Assembly: GCF_008119665.1 (NCBI RefSeq)
Contig: NZ_CP043046.1
Location: 5,580,001-5,644,000, forward strand
Direction of reading: 5' to 3'
DNA from: Pigmentiphaga aceris
GTDB lineage: Bacteria; Pseudomonadota; Gammaproteobacteria; Burkholderiales; Burkholderiaceae_B
DNA: 64,000 nt
Shown here: positions 57,184-64,000 of the stretch, piece after piece
Layout of the letters: each line of letters opens with the position of its first letter
Position numbering within the stretch: the first letter of the stretch is position 1
The notes under the pieces: generated by a model
The model's input: the letters and a program-made list of their open reading frames with translations, nothing else
What the model was told of the DNA's origin: nothing
Database searches by the model: none
Program-made: the position numbers and the translations under genes

Positions 57184-58740
57184 TCACCCGCCCATCAAGG
57201 CCCACAAGGCGACGGCCAGCGCCATCGCCAGCACACCGATCAGCGCGGCAGTCCAGCGATTGCCCTGCTCCTGCGCCTGACGCAGGCGCGCCAGTTCCAC
57301 CACCAGCGCCGGGCCATAGTCCGGCTGTGACAGCTTGTTGTGCACAAGCCGGGGCAATTCGGGCAGCAACTGCGCCCACTGCGGTGCCTCGTCCTTCAGC
57401 CGTCGCTTCAGTCCCACCAGGCCCACGCGCTCGTGCATCCAGCGTTCCAGATACGGGCGCGCGGTTTTCCACAGATCAAGATTGGGATCGAGCTGACGGC
57501 CCAAGCCCTCAACGTTCAGCAGCGTCTTCTGCAGCAACACCAGTTGCGGCTGGATCTCGACGTTGAAGCGGCGCGAGGTCTGGAACAGACGCAGCAAGAC
57601 TTGACCCAGCGAGATTTCCACCAGCGGCTTGTCAAAGTACGGCTCGCAGCACGCGCGAATTGCGCCTTCCAAGGCCTCTTCACGCGTATTGGCTGGCACC
57701 CAGCCAGACTCGATGTGCAACTGCGCCACCCGGCGGTAATCGCGCTGGAAGAACGCCAGGAAATTCTGCGCCAGGTAGTTCTTGTCGAACTCGGACAGCG
57801 AACCCACGATGCCGAAATCAAGCGCCACGTAGCGCCCCAGCGTGGCCGGGTCTTCCGACACCAGAATGTTGCCTGGGTGCATGTCGGCGTGGAAAAACCC
57901 GTCGGTGAACACCTGGGTGAAGAAGATTTCCACCCCATCACGCGCCAGCTTCGGAATATCCACGCCGGCCGCACGCAGGCGTTCGATCTGCCCCACCGGC
58001 ACGCCATGCATGCGTTCCATTGTGAAGACGGCGGCCGTGGTGTAGTCCCACATCACTTCGGGCACACGCAGCATGTCACCACGCGGCGTGCCGGGCGCAA
58101 AGTTGCGGCGCAGCTGGCTGCAGTTGGCGGCTTCACGCAGCAAGTCCAGTTCGTCGTGCAGGTAGGTGTTGAATTCGGCCACCACCTCGCGCGGCTTCAG
58201 GCGCTTGCCGTCCGGGGATGCGCGCTCGATCAGGCGCGCCACGATGCCCAGCAGACGCAAATCTTCGTCGATCACCGACAACATGCCGGGGCGCAAGACC
58301 TTCACCGCCACTTCGCGACCGTCGTGCAGCACCGCAAAGTGCACCTGCGCAATCGACGCAGACGCGACCGGCGTGTGATCGAACTTGGCAAACAGCGTGT
58401 CGGGATGCTGGCCCAGTTCTTTCTGGATCAAGGCAATCGCCAGTTCCGACGGGAATGGCGGCACGCGATCCTGCAGCAGCGCCAGTTCATCGGCGATGTC
58501 TTCCGGCATCAGGTCGCGCCGGGTCGACAGCACCTGGCCGAACTTCACAAAAATCGGTCCCAGCGATTCCAGGGCCAGACGCAGACGCACACCGCGCGGC
58601 GACGTGTAACGCCGGCCAAAACGCATGAACTTGATCAGGCGCGGGAAGCCGCGTGTGCGCACACCGGACAAGACCAAGTCGTCCAGGCCGTAGCGGAATA
58701 CGACCGTCAGGATTCGGAACAGGCGAAGCAGGGTCAGCAT
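57184..58740 (-). CDS. ubiB: UbiB, atypical kinase-like ubiquinone biosynthesis protein
   Basis: 518-residue member of the UbiB/ADCK family. The KxGQ motif is in [20 protein letters not shown]. The nucleotide-binding Ala-rich loop reads [16 protein letters not shown], followed by [11 protein letters not shown], the catalytic [16 protein letters not shown] and the metal-binding [10 protein letters not shown]. Two C-terminal membrane helices ([20 protein letters not shown]) match the family. It assists aerobic ubiquinone synthesis, probably by handling lipid intermediates. ATG 58740 lies four bases after the ubiJ stop. Confidence 0.95.
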   Translation of the reverse strand: MLTLLRLFRILTVVFRYGLDDLVLSGVRTRGFPRLIKFMRFGRRYTSPRGVRLRLALESLGPIFVKFGQVLSTRRDLMPEDIADELALLQDRVPPFPSELAIALIQKELGQHPDTLFAKFDHTPVASASIAQVHFAVLHDGREVAVKVLRPGMLSVIDEDLRLLGIVARLIERASPDGKRLKPREVVAEFNTYLHDELDLLREAANCSQLRRNFAPGTPRGDMLRVPEVMWDYTTAAVFTMERMHGVPVGQIERLRAAGVDIPKLARDGVEIFFTQVFTDGFFHADMHPGNILVSEDPATLGRYVALDFGIVGSLSEFDKNYLAQNFLAFFQRDYRRVAQLHIESGWVPANTREEALEGAIRACCEPYFDKPLVEISLGQVLLRLFQTSRRFNVEIQPQLVLLQKTLLNVEGLGRQLDPNLDLWKTARPYLERWMHERVGLVGLKRRLKDEAPQWAQLLPELPRLVHNKLSQPDYGPALVVELARLRQAQEQGNRWTAALIGVLAMALAVALWALMGG

Positions 58741-58744
58741 GTCA

Positions 58745-59365
58745 TCACCCCTGCCCGGACGTGAGTGCGTCAACGCGGCGGCGCAAGGCCTCCAGACGCT
58801 TGTCTGCACGCTCGACACCGTCACGCAGACGACGCACGTCACCGCTCCAGGCAGCCAAGGCTGGGGCAGACGCCACCAACCCGGCTTCTTCCGTCACGTA
58901 TTCCGACAGGTTTTCCGCCAGGCGCCATGCGCCATCGCGCACGCCAGCATTGATGGCGCGCGCGCCTTGCACCAGACGCAATGCGGCCACATCACCGACC
59001 ACGCCAGCCAGGTCTTCTTCCACATCCCAGCGCAGATCGCGCGCCAGGTCGCTGATGGTGTGCGCCAGCGACGCATCGCCTTCAATGCGCACGGCGCTCA
59101 TGCGGCGTGCGGGGTCATCTGACATCAGGCTGCTGATCTTGTCGGTGGCGACGGTCAGCACGACGTCGGGGGCCACGGCTTCCAATGCCGGTGCCACATG
59201 ACCTGCAGCGGTAATGCCAAATGCGAAGGTCAAGCCACCAAGCGCCAGCTTGGCCGTCTTTCCGGCATGGGCCTGCAAGCGATCGCGCGCCCAGGGCTCT
59301 CGATCCAGCAAGGCATTGAACGCCCGTGTCGCTGCAGCGGCAGGGGTCGGTATCGGCAAGGGCAT
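58745..59365 (-). CDS. ubiJ: UbiJ-like SCP2-domain ubiquinone biosynthesis accessory factor
   Basis: 206-residue protein with an N-terminal SCP2 lipid-binding domain ([40 protein letters not shown]) and a C-terminal coiled coil ([20 protein letters not shown]). E. coli UbiJ scaffolds the hydroxylation complex and binds isoprenoid intermediates. It lies directly before ubiB and downstream of ubiE in the usual order, here with one gene in between. Confidence 0.87.
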   Translation of the reverse strand: MPLPIPTPAAAATRAFNALLDREPWARDRLQAHAGKTAKLALGGLTFAFGITAAGHVAPALEAVAPDVVLTVATDKISSLMSDDPARRMSAVRIEGDASLAHTISDLARDLRWDVEEDLAGVVGDVAALRLVQGARAINAGVRDGAWRLAENLSEYVTEEAGLVASAPALAAWSGDVRRLRDGVERADKRLEALRRRVDALTSGQG

Positions 59366-59781
59366 GAAGGCGGCTCGAACTGAAATTCAGGAACTGCAGC
59401 GACGCGCAGACACCCGCATCGCCGGAAGGACTCAAGAATACCAGTGCAGGGAAGTGACGATGGCGACGCGGCAGCCAGGGCAGGTTGACGGCAGCGGTCA
59501 GGTGTATCCAGCAGTGTCCCGATCTATCGTTCTGAGCTGACGTATTTATTTATCCCACGTAATCGGCTACAGCAGTCTCGTTGCAGGCCTGACTACCGAT
59601 CAAGTCTGGGACAAGAAAACATCCGCATCACCCGCCTCGCCCTTCCAGTCCGCAAAGATGCCGACAAGTTGCAGGCCACAGGCACATGCCAACTGTCACC
59701 ACAAAGCAAAAACGCCCGTTCCATTACAGAACAGGCGTTTTGTCATGCAGTCGGGCCAAAGCCCGACTTCAAGCTCACTGC
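59366..59781. other. Intergenic region between ubiJ and the Tim44-like gene
   Basis: This 416-base gap holds the terminator of the Tim44-like gene at 59708-59741. It also has an AT-rich island near 59535-59555 that could house the ubiJ-ubiB promoter on the minus strand. No gene is recognisable. Since a terminator intervenes, ubiJ-ubiB are probably transcribed separately from ubiE. Confidence 0.55.
59708..59741 (-). terminator. Intrinsic terminator after the Tim44-like gene
   Basis: Read on the minus strand, AAAACGCCTGTTC pairs with GAACGGGCGTTTTT (one G-T pair) around a seven-base loop and ends in T. It lies 40 bases past the stop. Confidence 0.85.
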
Positions 59782-60789
59782 TTACAGCTGCTGCAGACCT
59801 GCCAGCAACCAGCCGCCACCGTTGGTCGGCTTGTACAGGTTCCAGACCTCTTCCAGGCGCGTAGCCTCGGCACCCACTTCTTCGCGGACCATGCCCGAGA
59901 AGCGCACGCTGGCCAGGTAACCGTCCGACAGGGTTTCGATGCCCATCAGTTCAGCATTCAACAGGACCACTTCGGTCACGTTGGTGCCGGTGCGCTGGCT
60001 CATTTGCTGAGTCAGCTCGGCCAGCATGTCGTCGGTGACGTAGTCACGCAGCGCAGCGGTGTCGCCACGGTCCCAGATCTTCTGGAGTTCGACGAAATGA
60101 CGCTTGGCGTGCTGCAGGAAACCAGCCGTATCGAAATCGGCCGGAATTGCCCAGGTTGCACCAGCAGCCACTTCCGAGGTGCCAGCGGGCAAACCGTTGG
60201 CAGCCGGCGAGAAGTTCGCGGCAGATGCAGCAGCAACCGGCGCGGCTTCGCGTTGCAGGTTGTTGCCCTGTGCGGCACGACGATCACCGATCGGATCGAA
60301 ACCACCGGTCTTCTGAGCGCCAGCGCCCTGGAAAGCCGGTTGTGCACCGTTGTTGGCAGGCTTCGCGCCACGCAGCTTGCGGAAGATGAAGATCGCGGCG
60401 AAGGCCAGCAGACCAATCAGCAGGAAGCTGCTCATGAACTCAGCCAACGCGCCACCCAGGCCCATCGACGAGAACAGTGCGGCCAAGCCCAGACCAGCAG
60501 CGATGCCGGCAACCGGACCCAACCAGCGCGATGCGCCGCTACGTGCCGCGCCTGCCGCTGCACCAGCGGTCGCGCCGGCGGCTGCCGGAGCGGCCGCCGA
60601 GCTTGCCGCGCCCGGTGCGCCTGCAGGCGGTGTGGCCTGACGCTGCATCACGTTGCTGGATTGACGGCCCGAACTGCCGCCACCGCCCAGGCGCTTGGCC
60701 TGAGCGTCGTAAGACACTGCGGTCATTGCGAGCGTGCTGACCACGATCAGCGCTGCCGGCAAGACGCGAGAAAAGAATCCGCGTGACAT
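59782..60789 (-). CDS. Tim44-like domain protein
   Basis: 335-residue envelope protein. A signal or anchor helix (VLPAALIVVSTLAMTAVS) is followed by a low-complexity Gly/Ala/Gln region (to about 90). Two further hydrophobic stretches follow (WLGPVAGIAAGLGLAALFSS; MSSFLLIGLLAFAAIFIFRK). A second Gln/Ala-rich linker leads to a C-terminal Tim44-like domain (GFLQHAKRHFVELQKIWDRG; LRDYVTDDMLAELTQQM; VVLLNAELMGIETLSDGYLA). The domain resembles the membrane-binding part of mitochondrial Tim44. The bacterial function is unknown. AAAGGAG lies ten bases before ATG 60789. It sits inside the ubiquinone gene block. Confidence 0.82.
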   Translation of the reverse strand: MSRGFFSRVLPAALIVVSTLAMTAVSYDAQAKRLGGGGSSGRQSSNVMQRQATPPAGAPGAASSAAAPAAAGATAGAAAGAARSGASRWLGPVAGIAAGLGLAALFSSMGLGGALAEFMSSFLLIGLLAFAAIFIFRKLRGAKPANNGAQPAFQGAGAQKTGGFDPIGDRRAAQGNNLQREAAPVAAASAANFSPAANGLPAGTSEVAAGATWAIPADFDTAGFLQHAKRHFVELQKIWDRGDTAALRDYVTDDMLAELTQQMSQRTGTNVTEVVLLNAELMGIETLSDGYLASVRFSGMVREEVGAEATRLEEVWNLYKPTNGGGWLLAGLQQL

Positions 60790-60956
60790 AAAAGGGTATC
60801 TCCTTTGATTTGACGTAACCCTGTCGGGCACTGTCTTTCCGTGATCCGGCTTCGCCCCCGCAGACGTCACCGGCGGCCAGCACTGCCCGCCTTGCACACA
60901 CCCGGCACATGCCAGGCGCTTCTTGCTGCACTGCGCAATGACGCAGTGCCCTATTG

Positions 60957-61745
60957 TCAGAGCCGCACGCCTTCGTGAAGTGCCACGACGCCTGCGCTCA
61001 GATTGAAATATTGGACACGGGAAAGTCCCGCTTGTTCCAGCATACCTGCCAAGGTGTCCTGGTCGGGATGCATGCGGATCGATTCGGCCAGATAACGGTA
61101 GCTCGCCTCGTCGCCTGCAACTTTCGCGCCCAGCCACGGCAGTATTTTGAAAGAATACCAATCATAGGCAGGCTTCAGGGGCTTGGCGACCTGGGAAAAC
61201 TCCAGCACCAACAATTTTCCGCCTGGTTTCAGCACCCGCTTCATCTCGGCGAGCGCACGATCCTTGTGTGTCATGTTGCGCAAACCAAAAGCCACCGACA
61301 CCCGATCGAAATATCGATCCGGGAACGGAAGCTTTTCGGCGTCGCAGACCGCCACCGGGTTCAGAATGCCCTGATCCGTCAGGCGATCGCGCCCGACACG
61401 CAGCATCGAATCGTTGATATCCGTCAGCCAGACTTCGCCCGTCGGGCCAACTTTTTTTGCAAATGCCTTCGCCAGATCGCCCGTGCCACCGGCGATATCC
61501 AGCACCTTCATGCCCGGGCGAATGTTCGCACGCCCGACCGTGAACGCCTTCCAGGCGCGATGCAGGCCGACCGACATCAGGTCGTTCATCACGTCATAAC
61601 GGCTGGCGACCGAGTGGAACACCTCAGCAACCTTGCGCGCCTTGTCGCGCTCGGCCACCGTCTGGAAGCCGAAATGGGTCTGGTCTGCGGCACCCGCTGC
61701 CGACGAAGCCGCGCTTTCAGGCGCAGGCGGAGGAAGTTCACTCAT
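60957..61745 (-). CDS. ubiE: Ubiquinone/menaquinone C-methyltransferase
   Basis: SAM-dependent methyltransferase of 262 residues that C-methylates the benzoquinol ring of ubiquinone. Motifs are [40 protein letters not shown] (SAM site), [40 protein letters not shown] and [11 protein letters not shown] at the end. The N-terminal extension of about 25 residues is longer than in E. coli. ATG 61745 overlaps the DUF971 stop by one base (TGATG), so the two are cotranslated. Confidence 0.95.
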   Translation of the reverse strand: MSELPPPAPESAASSAAGAADQTHFGFQTVAERDKARKVAEVFHSVASRYDVMNDLMSVGLHRAWKAFTVGRANIRPGMKVLDIAGGTGDLAKAFAKKVGPTGEVWLTDINDSMLRVGRDRLTDQGILNPVAVCDAEKLPFPDRYFDRVSVAFGLRNMTHKDRALAEMKRVLKPGGKLLVLEFSQVAKPLKPAYDWYSFKILPWLGAKVAGDEASYRYLAESIRMHPDQDTLAGMLEQAGLSRVQYFNLSAGVVALHEGVRL

Positions 61746-62176
61746 CAATGACAGCCTTTGCGATGGATTTCGGTCGCCTGCAAGGCAGGCGCACCCGACA
61801 CCGTCGCGTCACGCGAAGCGCCGGCATCGGCCAGCGCCTTCAGATAATCGGCCCACAGCGCGTCCTGACGGTCGCCCAGGTGGTACAGGTAATCCCAGGA
61901 GTAGATACCACTGCTGTGCCCGTCGGAAAAAACCGGCTGCACAGCGTAGTTGCCGACCTGATCCAGCGCCGTCACCGTTACATCACGCTTGCCGACCTGC
62001 AGCACTTCCTGGCCCGGGCCGTGCCCCTTGACCTCGGCCGACGGACTGTACACGCGCAGCAGCTCGAACGGCAGCCGGAAATTGCGGCCATTGGCGAACG
62101 ACACTTCCAGTACCCGCGACTGGGTATGCACCACGATACCGGTGGGCAGCGGCGTATTCTTGTCCAGACCAGCCAT
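61745..62176 (-). CDS. DUF971 (gamma-butyrobetaine-hydroxylase-like N-terminal) protein
   Basis: 143-residue protein built around a DUF971 fold ([76 protein letters not shown]). The fold is also found as the small N-terminal domain of gamma-butyrobetaine hydroxylase, but no oxygenase domain is attached. Genes of this type often stand next to ubiE in betaproteobacteria, and here they overlap by one base. The function is unknown. Confidence 0.87.
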   Translation of the reverse strand: MAGLDKNTPLPTGIVVHTQSRVLEVSFANGRNFRLPFELLRVYSPSAEVKGHGPGQEVLQVGKRDVTVTALDQVGNYAVQPVFSDGHSSGIYSWDYLYHLGDRQDALWADYLKALADAGASRDATVSGAPALQATEIHRKGCH

Positions 62177-62540
62177 AGTCCACTCTCTGTTGAACCGTCA
62201 ATGGTACTGGAACGGCGCGCGCGGTGGGGGCGACGGCGGCAGCGCAACCCTATATAGGTGCTCCAGCGCGAGCAATAATCCCGCTATACCAGGTAAATGG
62301 CGGCGTCGTCTCAGTATTCAAGCGGATGATATCCCTGGCCCTGGCCGCCAGGTTTGCAGTGAGGCCGGCAGACTCAAATGCGCCAATCACACTGCACAAA
62401 GCCAATTTCGGCACGTATCGCTGGATATAGGCCGTGAAAGCAGCACCGATGGCACCGCACCATTAAGATACGTTCCCTCGTCCGGCCCGTTCATCCGCGA
62501 CTCGATCAGGACACTCAAAGTGTCCGCACCCTTTGCCAGC
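62177..62540. other. Divergent intergenic region with a hairpin near the downstream start
   Basis: This 364-base gap should contain promoters for both the DUF971-ubiE unit and the membrane-protein gene. GGACACT-CAA-AGTGTCC (62509-62525) is a perfect seven-pair inverted repeat ending 15 bases before the downstream ATG. CTATATA near 62250 is a possible -10 for the rightward gene. No open frame here looks real. Confidence 0.5.
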
Positions 62541-64000
62541 ATGTCCCTACCTGCCCATTCAACGCGTTCTATCCGCCCCATCGAGCATGTGCTCGCTGAC
62601 TGCTCGCCACTGCTGGCCTACTCATTGGCGCTGCTGACCGGCCTGGCCGTGGTCTGGCGGCTGTTTCCGGCCACCTTCCTGGCCGGTCACGGGCAGATGT
62701 TCGACATCGGCGACGCCGCGCAGCACGTGTCGGGCTGGTGGTTCTATGTGAAAGACAGCTGGCATCTGCCACTGTTGCATACCAGCCGCCTGAGTTTCCC
62801 GGAAGGCGTCAGCATTGCGTTCACCGACAGCATTCCGTTGGCGGCGCTGCTGTTCAAACCCTTTGCCGCGTGGTTGCCGGCGCATTTTCATTACATCGGC
62901 CTGTGGCATGCGGTGGCCTTCGTCACCCAGGCATTGGCCGCTGTCTTCCTGATCCGCAGCCTGGGCGTTCGCCACGCCTGGGGTGCCGTGGTGGCGGCGA
63001 TTTTCGCGCTGACCTGGCCGGCGCTGCTGTTCCGGCTGGGGCACACCTCGCTGCTGACGCATGCAGTTGTGTTGATGGCGCTTGGTTTTTATGTACGCGG
63101 GCGCAGTGGGCAATGGGAGTCGGCATTGCAGGGTTTGGCCCGGCAACCGCCCAGACAGTCGCTCACCCCGTCCTCCCAATGGTCCATGCGCTGGACGCTG
63201 GCCGCGTTCACCGTGCTCCATCTGATTGCGCTGCTGCTGCACCCCTACCTCCTGGCGATGGCGTTTGCGATCTTCACGGCCTGGGTGCTGGATTTGGCTC
63301 TGACGCAGTCGGCAAACGCATCAACGCCCTGGCCGCGTCGGATCGCAGCCGCGTTGGCAACCTTGATTGCCTCGGTCGCGGTTGTCGTCCTGGCGGCCAT
63401 GGCGGTCGGTTACGGGGGCGGTTCCACCGTTGCGGTGGGATACGGCATCTATTCGATGAATCTGGCCGCGCCCTTCTGCGGCGGGCGTTTCCTGGACTGC
63501 GTGCCTGCTGCGCTGTCCAGCCAGCCGCTGGCGGCCTATCACTTTGTTGACGCCACCACCGGCCAGTACGAGGGTTACAACTATCTGGGTCTGGGACTGG
63601 GGCTGATCCTGCTGATCGCCCTGCCCTTGTACGCACGCAAGCTGCCAGGCTTGGTGCGCCGTTCGCCCGCGCTGTTCCTGATCTTGCTGGCGATGGCGGT
63701 GTATTCGCTGTCGAACCGGATCTATTGGCAGCAGACCGAACTGCTCAGTTTCGATCTGCCAGCAAGCCTGCGCCGTCTGGCTGACACCTTCCGTTCCAGC
63801 GGGCGCTTCTTCTGGCCGGTCGGGTATGCGGTGCTTTTCCTGGGGCTGGCAGCCCTGTTGCGCCGTCGCAGTGCCTGGGCGGTGGCGGTAGTCGCGGCGG
63901 CCACGCTGCTGCAATGGGCCGATACCGGCCCGCTGCGGGCACGCATCCAGCATGCTGTTGCCGCCCCCCCGGTGGACGATCTGTCGGCCTGGGCACCGTT
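62541..64000 (+). CDS. Large polytopic membrane protein, DUF6311-like / GT-C-like (runs off window)
   Basis: The frame is open to the window end, giving at least 486 residues. After a short tail come many hydrophobic helices (YSLALLTGLAVVWRLFP; ALAAVFLIRSLGVRHAW; FTVLHLIALLLHPYLLAMAF). The first outer loop has GQMFDIGDAAQHVSGWWFYV, then PEGVSIAFTDSIPLAALLFK, which carry the acidic pair near the membrane expected of GT-C glycosyltransferases and fit DUF6311-type proteins as I remember them. A role in moving sugars onto lipid-linked glycans is inference. ATG 62541 is the first reasonable start, though without a clear ribosome site. Confidence 0.65.
   Translation, partial: MSLPAHSTRSIRPIEHVLADCSPLLAYSLALLTGLAVVWRLFPATFLAGHGQMFDIGDAAQHVSGWWFYVKDSWHLPLLHTSRLSFPEGVSIAFTDSIPLAALLFKPFAAWLPAHFHYIGLWHAVAFVTQALAAVFLIRSLGVRHAWGAVVAAIFALTWPALLFRLGHTSLLTHAVVLMALGFYVRGRSGQWESALQGLARQPPRQSLTPSSQWSMRWTLAAFTVLHLIALLLHPYLLAMAFAIFTAWVLDLALTQSANASTPWPRRIAAALATLIASVAVVVLAAMAVGYGGGSTVAVGYGIYSMNLAAPFCGGRFLDCVPAALSSQPLAAYHFVDATTGQYEGYNYLGLGLGLILLIALPLYARKLPGLVRRSPALFLILLAMAVYSLSNRIYWQQTELLSFDLPASLRRLADTFRSSGRFFWPVGYAVLFLGLAALLRRRSAWAVAVVAAATLLQWADTGPLRARIQHAVAAPPVDDLSAWAP

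Noticed and set aside
59686..60786. Plus-strand frame opposite the Tim44-like gene
   Set aside because: It runs through the terminator hairpin and the low-complexity Gly/Ala region of the real gene and gives no recognisable domain.

Overview
The window looks like chromosome of a high-GC betaproteobacterium of the order Burkholderiales, most probably Alcaligenaceae (Bordetella/Achromobacter-like). The supporting signs are the ybeD-lipB-lipA block, the birA-coaX(baf) pair, the ubiE/Tim44-like/ubiJ/ubiB block, Bug-type solute-binding proteins, and the gene density and codon use. No rRNA, tRNA, insertion sequence, prophage or CRISPR array was seen. The species assignment is inference.

Layout. 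0-3.5 kb: GABA catabolism, with a MocR/GabR-type regulator (cut by the window edge) divergent from gabT-gabD. 3.6-11.6 kb: a LysR regulator divergent from a peptide-type ABC importer operon (two permeases, binding protein, fused double ATPase) that has an argininosuccinate-lyase-like enzyme built into it. 11.7-14.1 kb: a MazG-like pyrophosphohydrolase, an acetylpolyamine amidohydrolase and an acetyltransferase. 14.2-16.3 kb: a TonB-dependent receptor behind a Fur-box-like site. 16.5-18.6 kb: lipA, lipB and ybeD (lipoate synthesis). 18.9-23.9 kb: a nitroreductase, then a Fur-box-preceded FecI/FecR/TonB-transducer surface-signalling set. 24.1-29.2 kb: a complete branched-chain 2-oxoacid dehydrogenase operon. 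29.4-33.6 kb: LysR, Bug-type binding protein and LeuC/LeuD-like hydro-lyase. 33.7-36.9 kb: an orphan homodimeric 2-oxoacid dehydrogenase E1 (AceE-like) divergent from a MarR regulator, with twin palindromes between them. 37-39 kb: a MASE1-GGDEF diguanylate cyclase and a small exported protein. 39.1-42.1 kb: amidase lipoprotein, D-amino-acid transaminase and DacA. 42.4-48 kb: an alpha/beta hydrolase, VanZ-like protein and an Mla/MCE lipid-transport operon. 48-50.8 kb: birA-coaX-SPOR protein. 50.8-52.8 kb: hldC and a sodium:solute symporter. 53-57 kb: two near-twin chemoreceptors flanking the wreck of a third. 57.2-62.2 kb: ubiB, ubiJ, a Tim44-like protein, ubiE and a DUF971 protein (ubiquinone synthesis). 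62.5 kb to the end: a polytopic membrane protein cut by the window edge.

How the parts fit. LipA/LipB supply the lipoyl cofactor needed by the branched-chain E2 and by whatever E2 works with the orphan E1. Much of the rest is catabolic import plus dedicated enzymes (GABA, an unknown ABC ligand split by a lyase, an unknown carboxylate handled by LeuCD-like proteins) and cell-envelope upkeep (DacA, amidase, Mla-like transport, SPOR protein, heptose activation).

Most notable points: the lyase inside the importer operon lacks an active-site Asn expected of argininosuccinate lyase; the AceE/MarR pair has two matching operators overlapping its promoter; dacA-dat and ybeD-lipB-lipA, usually neighbours in this group, are about 21 kb apart; a 15-bp tandem repeat encodes a mini-ORF that joins permease stop to ATPase start; a third chemoreceptor has decayed between two intact ones; and an intrinsic terminator without an obvious gene lies upstream of the first chemoreceptor.
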